DNA from: Azolla caroliniana
Taxonomy: Eukaryota; Polypodiophyta
Direction: 5' to 3'
NCBI GenBank assembly: GCA_043228905.1
Contig: JBHGNT010000014.1
Span: forward strand, 8,618,001-8,682,000
Length of the DNA stretch: 64,000 bases
Numbering within the stretch: the first letter of the stretch is position 1; every line of letters begins with the position of its first letter. Shown here in pieces: positions 10,401-19,352 of this stretch. The position numbers and the translations under genes are program-made. The notes beneath the pieces were generated by a model that searched no databases, was not told where the DNA came from, and saw only the letters and a program-made list of their open reading frames with translations.

Positions 10401-10956
10401 CGAGCTGGGATGCTTTTACCCGTTGGGAAACGGCCATTTCCCGTTCCAACGCTTCCTGTGCTTGCCGTAATTCCCGAATCGCATCTTTGTCTGGTTCGGC
10501 TTCGGTGTCGTCCCGCTGCGGCAAGTATGCGGCTACGGCTTCAGCTACGTCAATCTCGAAGAGTGGTACGATCTTCGGATGTTCCTCCAAGTACTGGGCT
10601 TCTTCGTCGTCTGCCAATCCTTCAAGCATGTTCACACATTCCGCATACAGCGGTGTGCATTCCTTACCGTTGCTCGTCCGTGGTTGTGTCGGTACCCGGA
10701 CCTTGGCTTTTCCGCGCCGGAAGGTAATCATATTTTTTCGCCAATTTTGCTTGATGTGTGCTGTTTTCAACCATGGTCTGCCCAGCAGCAGTGGGTACGC
10801 GCCTTGCGCCTGTAGCTGTAGCACTACAGCCGAGATGTGAAATGTGTGGCCTCCTATGGTGACTTCCAATTTCCGTATTAAGCCCGTCGGCCGTACAGAA
10901 CTCGTATCCGCCATCCGTAGCCAGAACGGGCATGGCTCCCATTCATGTATACCCAA
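7435..10956 (-). CDS. pol: Element B Pol: protease C-terminal part, RT, RNase H, integrase
   Basis: 1,173 codons open. The frame opens without ATG, as expected if translated as an extension of Gag. Residues 1-70 hold the second half of the retropepsin (LLGRPWL about 57-63). RT spans about 240-440 with LNAATITDAFPLP, LDGFSGYNQI and the catalytic FLDDFAV (D406, D407). RNase H spans about 545-665 (VFVDASD D551, HVDHSAL D618). Integrase has HHCC (H768, H775, C806, C809) and D838, D900, E936 with exactly 35 residues between the last two, then a GPY/F-like tail near 1095-1130. No chromodomain. All catalytic residues are present. The start of the protease lies in the gag frame, and 11 nt present in element A between the two are missing here, so normal read-through is broken. 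Confidence 0.93.
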   Translation of the reverse strand: MGIHEWEPCPFWLRMADTSSVRPTGLIRKLEVTIGGHTFHISAVVLQLQAQGAYPLLLGRPWLKTAHIKQNWRKNMITFRRGKAKVRVPTQPRTSNGKECTPLYAECVNMLEGLADDEEAQYLEEHPKIVPLFEIDVAEAVAAYLPQRDDTEAEPDKDAIRELRQAQEALEREMAVSQRVKASQLDEVNLGSKDESKPVHITKEMKPEDKAAMIKLLTEFRDVFAWSYEDMRGLDPQLYQHQIHLGKDAKPVAQRRYRMNPNYAAKVKEEIDKLLRVGFIRPVKKATWLSPIVVVPKKNGKIRVCVDYRKLNAATITDAFPLPFTDGVLDAVAGHDVYSFLDGFSGYNQIRMHPDDQEKTAFVTEWGVFVAEVMMFGLKTAPATFQRIIMEIFGEYIPAFMQVFLDDFAVYSRGKDHLQHLRLCLEKCRLYRLSLNPAKCIFGVSSGILLGHIVSKEGIAVDPDKVNAILGAPAPKTAKALSRFLGQIRWHSRMLRHLADLATPLHTAVHRTPFQWTDTEDKAYNALKVLLSQAPVVQPPDWSKEFHVFVDASDIAIGSALMQLTEPKWYRPVYYASRKLSQAEKNYSTTEREALGMIYSVTKFRHYLLGRKFSFHVDHSALLYLVSKASLTGKLARWTLLLQEFEFEIFHRPGIQHAVADYLSRLESGEAGDGVADEFPDAELFRITPETAADDTVASEDRWLTNMHQFLSTGLPPEEMNRDERKRLAVQSRNFCLLRDTLYHKGADGIWRRAVRSDEKEVILREAHCGVAGGHYAGEATARKVWQSGLWWPTTLKDAVKYAKECDLCQRMGQPTEQARMPHQPVLPLEPFQKWGLDFVGPFKPPAMRTGNRYVIVATDYCTKWVEAKALRDNTASSTSKFLYENIWCRYGCPIELISDQGGHFLGQVVESLTTFYAVVHKRSTPYYPQANGLAESTNKTLQNILRKIVNENRTDWDTKLHSALWAYRTAYKTSIRTTPFRLAFGLEAVMPVEFQVPSLRIQLRERLNEKKSEEMRLAALCELEEQRLASILHMELERRRRKAFVDRHRKGNEKMFEIGKPVLVFQTRMGKMPVKLRFRWTGPYWLTREYNGSYQIGTLAGEVLGKWVNGFRLKPYKGPMPKNPFMQLTGTTPGSVRIGPEEKDDGEPVAEAKEDTATRKENGKGPRGPTDG

Positions 10957-13277
10957 GGACGGAGGCTTATTACGTTCACCCCGGAACCTCCATCGATTAC
11001 GGTGCCGGGAAGTTCGTGCCCTTTGACAATAGCTGTAATCGCCGGACTACTAGTGTCCACCACCGTTGGTCCCTCCTCCGGATTCGAGAAGAGGACTGGT
11101 GCCGGTGGGGCTATACCGTCTGTCATGACCGTTTTTAGTCCTTCTGTGAATCGCGGTACGAGCTGCAAGAGTCTTCCTAATGGCAACGTGATCTGACATT
11201 CTTGCAGTGCTTGCCATGTCTCGTTTTCTGGGTGGCTACCGCCGGCACTCCCTATGGTATTCGCCTTTTGCCGTTCCGCGTCCGCGACGTTCCTTTCATT
11301 GGCTTCCTTCACCCATTCTGTTGCCTGTTTTCGTATGGCCTCTTGTGTTTCCCACTCTTTGGCCATGCCTTTCGACCGTGTGGTTACTTGTTGTACATCC
11401 GTCACTTCCGGAACCACCATATTAACTGCTGGTCGTTTCTCGTAGCTCTTTACCGGGCACTGGTTACTGTAGTGGCCTTCCTGCCTGCAGTAGTAGCAGT
11501 ACTCTTTACGGGTATTGCTGGATTCAGCATTGCTGGTAGCCGGAGTCGGTCCCGTAGCGAGTGGTGCGTTCTGTGCCGGTTGGCTCCTTGGGGTTCCATG
11601 TTCCGGGTCCCTAGGGTGACCACCTTTCTTGAAATTACGTTTCCTATTATTCTTATGTTTATTTCGGTAGTCCGGTCGTGGTGGATCGTAAAATCGGCCG
11701 TAGTCCTCCTGGTGCCTTCGGTAACCAGGGGAATGGTCTCTGTCGTATTGCTCGTGTCGCCTGTTGGGCTCTCGATAACGGTCCGATCGCTCATACCGGT
11801 CATAGTTATCACGCCGATTCCCGTACCGGCCATCATTCTCTTGCCTGTCTCCGTACCGGACATCCTGTGCCGGTCGGTACCGGTTCATTTTTTGCCAACG
11901 ATCTTCATCTTCGTCTTGGCTGCTTCTTGGCTCGATCTGTCGGACGGGTGGTGCTTGTCGGTTTAACAGGTTATACTCACACCGGTCCGTTGTATGACTC
12001 TTGGATTGACAAATCACACACTGAGTGCGCATGGTGCACTCTACTGCCGAGTGTCCGGCATTCAAGCAGATTGTGCATTGAATTGCCTGCCGGAACCGGA
12101 GATCTTCCTCGGTGGGTAACGCCCGTTGCAGTGTTCCCAGCGTAAGCCATGAGCTTGTCTTTTCCATTTCTCTGACCCGGTCAATGACCTGATCGATGGT
12201 GCATCCTCGAAAGTCGATCACCGTACACACCGTGCGTAACGGTTCCCGGAGTGCATTTAAAAATATTGTCCGTAATTCCTCCTCCGGGGGTGCACGGGCA
12301 AGCTGGCTATGCATTCGTTGGAAACGGATGACGAATTGGGGAATGCTTTCCCCTGCCTCCTGCCGGATCGTATAAAACAGGCCCACCATTGTCGTCTGGT
12401 CGACCTCCTTGTGGAAAAAATGCAAGAATTTTGCTTTTAATTCTGCAAATGTTGTGATGGTCGCCGGGTCCTGCGACCGCCGCCATCGTGTCGCTGGTCC
12501 CTCCAACGTGACTCCGAATTCCGCTATCTTCGAGCGTTCTTCTTCCTCCGGTGTCATTCGCTGGGACGTGTGATTTGCTTCCCATGTCTGCTCGAAGTCA
12601 TCAACATGCGCTTCCGCATCCGGATCATCGCGATACTTTGAGTATTGGAACGGCATGTCGTCATCCAGTATTAGGCCGCGGTTTAGTGGCGTTTGTTGAT
12701 ATTTTTCCGGTTCTTTCTCCGGTTCCACTTCCGGTTCTTTTGCCGGTCCTTTTTCCGGTTCTTTTTCCGGCTCTTCTTCCGGTACCTTTGCCGGCTCTTT
12801 CGTTGGTGTTGGTGGCTTTGCTTCTTCCACTTCTGGTGTTGGTGGGTTGACGGCTTCCGTTTGCGGTTCCGGATAGCCCTGGTTGAGCGGTTCCGGTTCT
12901 GGAGTCGGCACGGTATCCGACCCGTCGTCTTCCGGGCCGCCGGGGGTATCGTTGCTGCTCCGGTAGTTCGTGTGCACGCTGTATCCCCCTTCGGAATCCG
13001 ATTCGTAGGCTGAAAAGGCTTCTGCCTCGTTTTCTCCGCTTGCCAGCGCCTCCAGGAGTCGTTCGGTTTCCCGGAGACTACTTAGACTGCTTCCGTCGTC
13101 CTGGTCGCGAGTTTGCCGTAACCGGAGAGATTCCTCCGCGACTCTCCGGATCTCGTTGGAGAACGAACGATCCGAGCGAATTTCCTGCGCTGCTTGCTGG
13201 AAAGTCTCACGCCGTCTTTGCCGTTCGGCGAGGCGTCGAGCTCGGTCTGTAACCAAGTCGTGCGTTGGTCTAGTCAT
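10878..13277 (-). CDS. gag: Element B Gag with start of protease
   Basis: 799 codons from ATG 13277. Basic N terminus, acidic Pro/Glu-rich segment (about 120-200), capsid-like region (about 220-375: AEFGVTLEG, FHKEVDQ, RFQRMHSQLARAP), then three CCHC knuckles of the form CX2CX4HX4C at 401-414, 420-433 and 594-607. Between the second and third lies an Arg/Asp/Tyr-rich low-complexity stretch (about 460-550), probably RNA-binding. The retropepsin active-site motif IDGGSGVNVI is at 761-770. After residue about 772 the frame departs from the family, and a short nonsense tail ends at 10878. It overlaps the pol frame by about 79 bp. Gag packages the element RNA in cytoplasmic particles. Confidence 0.92.
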   Translation of the reverse strand: MTRPTHDLVTDRARRLAERQRRRETFQQAAQEIRSDRSFSNEIRRVAEESLRLRQTRDQDDGSSLSSLRETERLLEALASGENEAEAFSAYESDSEGGYSVHTNYRSSNDTPGGPEDDGSDTVPTPEPEPLNQGYPEPQTEAVNPPTPEVEEAKPPTPTKEPAKVPEEEPEKEPEKGPAKEPEVEPEKEPEKYQQTPLNRGLILDDDMPFQYSKYRDDPDAEAHVDDFEQTWEANHTSQRMTPEEEERSKIAEFGVTLEGPATRWRRSQDPATITTFAELKAKFLHFFHKEVDQTTMVGLFYTIRQEAGESIPQFVIRFQRMHSQLARAPPEEELRTIFLNALREPLRTVCTVIDFRGCTIDQVIDRVREMEKTSSWLTLGTLQRALPTEEDLRFRQAIQCTICLNAGHSAVECTMRTQCVICQSKSHTTDRCEYNLLNRQAPPVRQIEPRSSQDEDEDRWQKMNRYRPAQDVRYGDRQENDGRYGNRRDNYDRYERSDRYREPNRRHEQYDRDHSPGYRRHQEDYGRFYDPPRPDYRNKHKNNRKRNFKKGGHPRDPEHGTPRSQPAQNAPLATGPTPATSNAESSNTRKEYCYYCRQEGHYSNQCPVKSYEKRPAVNMVVPEVTDVQQVTTRSKGMAKEWETQEAIRKQATEWVKEANERNVADAERQKANTIGSAGGSHPENETWQALQECQITLPLGRLLQLVPRFTEGLKTVMTDGIAPPAPVLFSNPEEGPTVVDTSSPAITAIVKGHELPGTVIDGGSGVNVISLRPWVYMNGSHARSGYGWRIRVLYGRRA

Positions 13278-13308
13278 CCATTACCGTCGTTCGCTGCGAG
13301 AAAGCAGG

Positions 13309-13322
13309 AATCGTGGTCGCCA
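13309..13322 (-). other. Primer binding site of element B
   Basis: Minus strand TGGCGACCACGATT, six bases inside the 5' LTR. Element A has TGGTGACCACGATT in the same place. TGG + CGACCACGA would pair with a tRNA acceptor ending TCGTGGTCGCCA, which fits some tRNA-Arg; the tRNA assignment is from memory and uncertain. Confidence 0.6.
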
Positions 13323-13328
13323 AAACTG

Positions 13329-13748
13329 TGTTATTCGCTTAGCCGGACAAGGCCTAACACAAGGTGTCACGGAGACACTTCACCAAAGGGTGATTACGGC
13401 ATAGGATTAAGATTCAACGATTACACCGACTTACGTAGGTTACACGATTAGAATGCTTTGGTTAATTACACGCGTAAGATATAACAGTGATTACAGAACG
13501 GAAATCAAGACAGAAGTATAAACATCATAAGCTCTATTAATTATCCGCTGTCATTACAATGGGGTCCGGGCCTTTAAATAGGTTTCCGGCCCGTAGTACA
13601 AAACGGTGCCTCTCGCACCTATTCGGGATCCGTCCGGATCTGGAACGGCATACCGTTTCCAGTCCGTCCGTCCACACTATGCTCATTTACAACCATATCT
13701 AATTAATTCCTTCACTCCGTATTTTGGACTCCTTGCCGGCCGGTAACA
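13329..13748 (-). repeat. 5' LTR of element B
   Basis: 420 bp, partner of 3891-4310. TATA-like TATTTAAA (minus) at about 13571-13581 should drive the element transcript. Followed on the right by the TSD copy GGCCT (13749-13753). Confidence 0.95.
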
Positions 13749-14740
13749 GGCCTCTCATATCCTCGTAAGACCAGGCAAATACATTGCGAAACTTGTTGAG
13801 GAGTGTAATTATCGCCGTTTTGTTTTCTGCATTCATTTCTTTAGCGATGTGCACCGGTTTTGCCTCCTCCGCCGTTCCTAGATTTACCTCTTCTAATTGG
13901 GACGCTTTTACGCGCTAGGATATGGCCATTTCCCTTTCCAACGCCTCCTGCGCATGCCGTAACTCCCGGATTGCTTCTTTATCCAGTTCCGCTTCGTTTC
14001 CGTCCGGTTGCAGTAAGTAGGGTGATACCTCTTTGGCGACGTCAATTTCGAATAGGGGTACAATCTTCGGGTTCTCCAGCAAGTACTGCTCTTCTTCTTC
14101 GTCTGCTAATCCTTCCAGCATATTGACACACTCCGCATATAACGGTGTTAGATCCTTGCCGGTGCCCTTCCTTGGTTGTGTTGGTACCCGTACCTTCACT
14201 TTTCCCCGCCGGAACGCAATCATATTCCTCCTCCATTTCTGTTTGATATGTGCCGTCTTTAACCAAGGGCATCCCAACAATAATGGGTACGCTCCTTGAG
14301 CCTGCAACTAGGGAACTACGGCTGAGATTCGGAATGTGTGGCCCCCGATGGTTACTTCCAAGTTCCGTATTAATCCTGTCGGTCGCACCGAGCTTGTGTC
14401 CGCCATTCAAAGCCAGAACGGACATGGCTCCCACTCTTGGATTCCAAGAGTATCACACGTCTGGAGGCTTATTACATTAATGTCGGAGCCTCCGTCTATT
14501 ATCATGTCGGGGAGTTCTTTCCCTTTCACAATGGTCGTAATTGCCGGACTGTTGGTGTCCACCACCGCCGGTCCCTCCTCCGGATTTGAGAAGAATGCCG
14601 GAGCCGGTGGTGTTCTGCTTGTCGTCATGCCGGACTTGAGTCCTACTGTGAATCTTGGTACTAGCTGCAAGAGTCATCCTAACGACAGCGTGATCTGGCA
14701 TTCCTGCAATACCTGCCATGTTGTGTTTTCGGACTAACTC
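13749..14740 (-). pseudogene. Element A pol, 5' part (protease to RT linker), decayed
   Basis: Continuation of element A across the B insertion. It covers the protease (IIDGGSD, then LLGCPWL about 14255) and the acidic linker up to the point where RT begins. Here the protease start and end are in one frame, unlike in B. A TGA replaces an Arg codon just before the MADTSS-like segment (about 14406), and a TAG lies near 13919. Gag and pol were thus one continuous frame in the ancestor. Confidence 0.85.
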
Positions 14741-16706
14741 CCGCCGGCGAGCTCTTCGGTGTTCTCCTTCTGTTGCGCGAGTTCTGCTACGTTTCGCTCA
14801 TTGGCGTTTTTCACCCATTCCGTTGCCTGTTCCCGGATGGCCTCTTGTGTCTCCCATTCCGTAGTCTTCCCCTTCGACCTTGTGGTGACCTACTTGAGGT
14901 CTGCGACTTCGGCGACTACCATGTTTACTGCCGGTCGCTTATCATAGCTTTTTGCCGGACATTGATTACTATAATGTCCTTCTTGCCGGCAGTAATAGCA
15001 ATATGCTTTCCGGGTGTTGTTGGATTCGACATTGTTTCCTGTACCCGGTGGAGGACTTGTAGTAACCGTGGGGCTCTGGTCTGGTTGGCTGCTTGAGGCG
15101 CCTTTTTCCGGTTCACGTGGTTGGCTCCCATTTTTGAAATGCCGTTTTTTGAAGTTCTTTTTGCTTCGGTACCCTTGCCGGGGTTGGTCGTCATACCTCC
15201 CGTAATCTTCCCGTCGTTGGTAATACCCGGGGGAGTGATCCCGGTTGTGATGCTCGTACTGTCCATTGTAATCTCGGTACTTGTCATATCTCTTGTACTG
15301 GTCATAGTTGTCTCGCTGATTGTCGTAGCGGACATCTTGTGCCGTCGATATCGCTCCTCTCGTCGCCAGTGTTCGCCTTCTTCGTCTCGGATGCTACGTG
15401 GCTTGATTTTCCGGACTGGTGGAGCTTGCCGATTCAATAAGTTATATTCGCACCGGTCCATCATGTGGCTCGTAGATTGGCAGAGTAAGCAGTGCGTCCG
15501 CATGGTGGACTCCAGTGACGAGTGTCCGGAATTCAAGCAGGTCGTGCATTGGATTGCTTGCCGAAAACGGAGATCCTCATCGGTTGGTAATGCTCGTTGG
15601 AGGGCTCCCATTGTTAGCCAAGAGCTCGTTTTCTCCATTTCTCTAACCCGGTCAATGACCTGGTCGACAGTGCTTGTGCGAAAGTCGATGACCGTGCATA
15701 CTGTTCGTAGAGGTTCCCGGAGCGCGGCTAAAAATATAGCCCGCGTTTCCTCCTCCGGAGGTGCTCGGGTAAGCTGACTATGCATCCGTTGAAACCGGAT
15801 GACAAACTATGGGATGCTCTTCCCGGGGTCCTGCTGAATTGTATAAAATAAGCCCACCATTTCTCGCTGATCCACCTCCTTCTGGAAGAAGTTCAAGAAT
15901 TTGTGTTTCAGGTTCGCAAAGGTGGTGATGGTGCTGCGATCCTGCGTCAGGTGCCATCTGGCGGCCGATCCTTCTAATGTCACGCCGAATTCGGCTATCT
16001 TAGATCGTTCCTCTTCTGCCGCAGTTAACCGTTGTGACACATGGTTCGCTTCCCATGTTTGTTCAAACGCGTGAACATGAGCCTCCGCGTCCGGGTCCTC
16101 CTGATACTTGGAGTACTGTAACGGCATGTCGTCGTCCGGTGTCGGTACGCGGGCTGGCGGTGACGGTGGTCTTTCCTGCTGTTCTGTCGGCGTCGGAGGT
16201 CTTTGCTGGTCTTCCTTTGGTGTTGCCTGTTCGACTTCCGATGTTGGAGGTTTTTGCCGGTGCACTTCCGTCTCCGGAGGTTGCTCCACTACGAGTGCCG
16301 GAGGTTCCCGGTCTGCCAACTCTGGTTCCGGTGTCGGTAAGGTATCTGACTCCTCGTCCTCCGGTCCTCCTGGGGTGTCGTTACTGCTACGATAGTTCGT
16401 ATGCGCGTTCTAACCCCCTTCCAAATCCGATTCCAGCGCTGAAAATGCTTCGGATTCGCCGTCTCTTCCGGCCAAGGCCTGGAGAAGGGTTTCTGCTTCC
16501 CGGAGGCTGCTTAAGTAGCTTCCTTCGTCCGGGTAGGCGTTTTGTTGCAGATGGAGCGACTCCTCCGCCACTTTCCGGATCACTTTGGAAAATGATCGAT
16601 CCGTTCGGATTTCTTCCACTGCTTGCTGGAAAGCCTCTCGCCGTTGTCTCCGTTCAGCAAGTCTTCGTGCTCTCTCCGTAACCGGGTCGTCTGTTGGCCC
16701 AGTCAT
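14741..16706 (-). pseudogene. gag: Element A gag, decayed
   Basis: Start ATG at 16706 in the same context as B's gag. Recognizable capsid region (AEFGVTLEG, FQKEVDQ, RMHSQLTRAPPEEE) and three knuckle positions. The first knuckle has lost its last Cys (Ser instead), and stops or frameshifts lie near 16410, 15807 and 14925. The acidic segment between N terminus and capsid differs in length and sequence from B's, as is usual for disordered Gag linkers. Confidence 0.85.
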
Positions 16707-16740
16707 CCATTCCTGCCGTTGTTCACTGCGATTTATGCAG

Positions 16741-16755
16741 GAATCGTGGTCACCA
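16741..16755 (-). other. Primer binding site of element A
   Basis: Minus strand TGGTGACCACGATTC seven bases inside the LTR, matching element B's PBS except one base. This supports the LTR boundary. Confidence 0.55.
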
Positions 16756-16762
16756 AAAACTA

Positions 16763-17224
16763 TGCTATTGCTAGAGCCGGACAACAGCCTAACACAGGGT
16801 GTCCACTTAAGACACGTCACCAAAGGGTGGTACAGCAAAATGACTTACGACACGACGCTTAATTAGACCTTAATCGATTACTTAGCCATCCGTAATTAAC
16901 ACGCGTAAGATATAACAATGAATACAGAACGGTAATCAACACTGGAAGATTAAGACAATAAGCTTTTTTAATTATCCACTCCTAATTACATTGTAACCGG
17001 GCCTTTATATAGGTCTCCGGTGCGAAATACAAAACGGTGCCAACCGGCACCTTTACGGGATCGTTCCGGATCCGGATCGGCATACCGATTCCGGTCCGTC
17101 CGTCCACATCTTCTTATATAATAATATATATATATTAAGACTACTAATTACAACAATTCCCGAATAACTATTCCTTTCACACTCTGGCTTGGACCTCCTT
17201 AACCCTTCTTGCCGGCCGGTAACA
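16763..17224 (-). repeat. 5' LTR of element A
   Basis: 462 bp, TGCTATT...GGTAACA, same ends and several shared blocks with the 420-bp LTR of B. On the minus strand a clean TATATAAAGG box lies at about 17002-17013. The partner LTR is left of the window. The base after it starts the interrupted integrase of element C, so its TSD would be CTGTG if the far side agrees. Confidence 0.88.
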
Positions 17225-18276
17225 CTGTGACGAGTGCCAATGTTTCAAAAACCCGTTAAAAGCGGATTTCAATACGTTAAACTTGGTGGTGGCATGGCAC
17301 CCATTCAAGAAATGGGGTATCAACTTTATCGGCCCAATCAGCCCAGCTTCCAACCTCAACCGATACATAATAACCACCACCAACTACGCCACCAAGTGGG
17401 TCGAAGCTAAAGCTTGCGTTAACGCCGACGCGCGTAGTACTGCCAAATTCCTATATGAAAATGCATAGTACGGTTTGGATGTCTACTCGAAATCATTAGT
17501 GAGCAAGGCTCGCATTTCCTGAACGAGGTGATAACACATTTACTAGGCGAATTTATGGTGACACACCGCAAAAGTTCTCCTCATTACCCTCAATGCAACG
17601 GACAAGCGGAAAGCACGAATAAGGTGCTATGTGCAGTGCTCACACAGATAGTCGCCGCCTCATGATCTAATTGGAGCACCAAACTCCAAGTAGCATTATG
17701 GGCTTTCCGTACTTCCTACAAAGTCGCAACTCGCCACACACCATTCAAACTAGTGTACGGGCAAGAAGTAGTATTACCCATTGAGTTCCTTGTCCCCAGC
17801 CTCAGGATTGCCGTACAAGAACGATGGGACGGGGACCCCCTCCCATCACGCCTAGAGAACCTAGAACGACTGACAGAAACCCGCCTTCTTGCATTCCAGG
17901 CACTCTTGGCAGAGAAAGCCAATAGAAAGGTGTGGCACGACAATAAATCAAGAACAAAGACCTCACTGAAGGCGACATGGCCCTCAGATTCTCCTCTCAA
18001 CGACACAAGAAGAAGCTTAAGTTATGGGGTGAACGCCCGTATGTGGTTTCGGAGATTACCAAGACAAGAGCATGTCGCCTACGCATGCTCGAAAGTTTTG
18101 ACATCCCTGGGTTCATTAATGGGAGCAAGCTCAAACGTTACTATGGACCCCTCACACTCGAGGCTCTACTCATGGCTCGTCAACGAGAGGTAGAGGCCAA
18201 ACTTAAAGCCTCTGAAGGCCGAATGGCCCGGCTCGAAACCGACCTATGCAATACGCAAGCGAAATTGAAGCGATAG
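17225..18276 (+). pseudogene. Element C integrase, C-terminal two thirds, inactivated
   Basis: Begins inside the HHCC finger (CDEC at 17226-17237), where A inserted. The core reads WGINFIGPI, TTNYATKWVEA, then SEQGSHF and NGQAESTNK. The first two acidic catalytic positions are Asn and Glu instead of Asp, and only the final Glu is normal. A frameshift near 17470, a stop near 17662 and another frameshift near 17965 break it further. The C-terminal tail continues with a GPY-like ERPYVVSEI motif and a Lys/Glu-rich helix to the stop at 18276. Confidence 0.88.
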
Positions 18277-18297
18277 GGACACGCCCATCTGGCAGCC

Positions 18298-18843
18298 ATG
18301 GCTCAAACGACCAACTCTAATGACGGAACAATACAACTACGATGTTGCGTCGACGACATGCATTTGATGGCGGTAATCGACACCGGAGCATCGCTAACCC
18401 TTTTCTCCTTCGAAACATGGAGACGTCTAGGTTGCCCAGACCTCGAAGTGTGCAACGACAACTTCCGTGGCTTCGATGGGTCCACGTCATGCTACTTGGG
18501 AACTTTCGGGTGTAGCATCAAGACAGAATACAACGCACACTCAATCCAAGTTCGGGTACTCCCACACGGAGTGATGTACACACAATGCCTCCTCGGTTTA
18601 GATTGGTGTCGCATAAGCGAATGTCTCCTATCACCCAGCAAACACATCGACTCTTTGCAAACAGGAGATGGACTAAAGTCCGAGGACCTCGTCGCACAAC
18701 ACTCAAATCACATCTCGTTGACTTCGCTGATCCCCAAAGCGTGGAGTTACCCAAACAAGCAACACACCAACACCCACGGGCTGTCCATGGCCAGCGCGAC
18801 ACTAACATTAGAACACAGACACCCAAACCATGGGAATGGGTGA
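18298..18843 (+). CDS. Retropepsin-like ORF directly downstream of integrase
   Basis: 182 codons, ATG 19 bp after the integrase stop. Residues about 12-105 look like a complete retropepsin: AVIDTGASLTLF with the catalytic DTGA at 28-31, a flap-like Gly/Ser stretch near 58-66, and CLLGLDWC at 97-104 matching the second conserved motif. A family protease normally sits between Gag and RT, so this would be a second protease or a relocated one. The tail after residue 110 is not recognizable and overlaps another frame carrying repeats. It may be an element accessory protein or a fossil of another insertion; the same strand and tight spacing favour the first. Confidence 0.65.
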   Translation: MAQTTNSNDGTIQLRCCVDDMHLMAVIDTGASLTLFSFETWRRLGCPDLEVCNDNFRGFDGSTSCYLGTFGCSIKTEYNAHSIQVRVLPHGVMYTQCLLGLDWCRISECLLSPSKHIDSLQTGDGLKSEDLVAQHSNHISLTSLIPKAWSYPNKQHTNTHGLSMASATLTLEHRHPNHGNG

Positions 18844-19331
18844 ATGTCCACGCAGTTTTCGCTGAAGGCCCACACTACGGAGAACGGGCGGTGTGGCGAG
18901 TCAAAAAAATACTCACAACCGCACAAGGTTGGCACAATGGCACCACTAGCTTCTGGGTTCCGAAACGAAACAGACTCCCTGCTCGCGATCGAAACACCCT
19001 TGCATGGGACATCTATGAACCCCAAGGCGCGGAGTCGCTCAACCAAACCGAATGCCAACACCCACTGGCCACCCAGGACCAGCGCGACGCTAATGTCAGA
19101 ACACAAACACCCAAACCACGGGAATGGGTGAACGTTCACGCTGTTTTTGCAGATGGACAATGTTGTGGAGAATCTGCAATTTGGCGGGTCAAAAAGACAC
19201 TCACAACCGCACAAGGTTGGCACAAAGGCACCACTAGCTTCTTGGTCCCGAAACGAAGTCGGTTCCCCAGTCACGATCATACCACGCCTGCATGGAACAC
19301 CCGAGAATCACACACATTAGTCCGGTATCCT
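18750..19331 (+). repeat. Two tandem 288-bp (96-codon) repeats
   Basis: The block with GCACAAGGTTGGCACAA recurs at a spacing of 288 bp (18921 and 19209), with matching flanks over nearly the whole unit. A frame open from 18585 to 19352 reads through both copies, giving protein repeats with motifs WRVKK.LTTAQGWH.GTTSF.VPKR. The period is a multiple of three and the reading frame stays open, so coding is likely, although it is out of frame with the retropepsin-like ORF before it. Confidence 0.65.
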
Positions 19332-19352
19332 GCCCAAGTTAAAGCCACATGA

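Larger units (their letters stand above)
3891..13748 (-). mobile_element. Element B: near-complete Ty3 (OTA-like) LTR retrotransposon
   Basis: 9.86-kb element on the minus strand: 5' LTR 13329-13748, PBS, gag (10878-13277), pol (7435-10956), third ORF (4363-7278), 3' LTR 3891-4310. LTRs are both 420 bp, begin TGTTA, end TAACA and differ at one base (4013 region, t versus a). A 5-bp TSD GGCCT flanks it. Pol order protease-RT-RNase H-integrase defines Ty3/Metaviridae; absence of a chromodomain and presence of an ORF after integrase fit the Athila/Tat (OTA) side of the tree. It sits inside the pol of a diverged relative, element A. The low LTR divergence says the insertion is recent. Oddities: gag and pol are out of frame inside the protease, and no polypurine tract abuts the 3' LTR. 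Confidence 0.95.
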
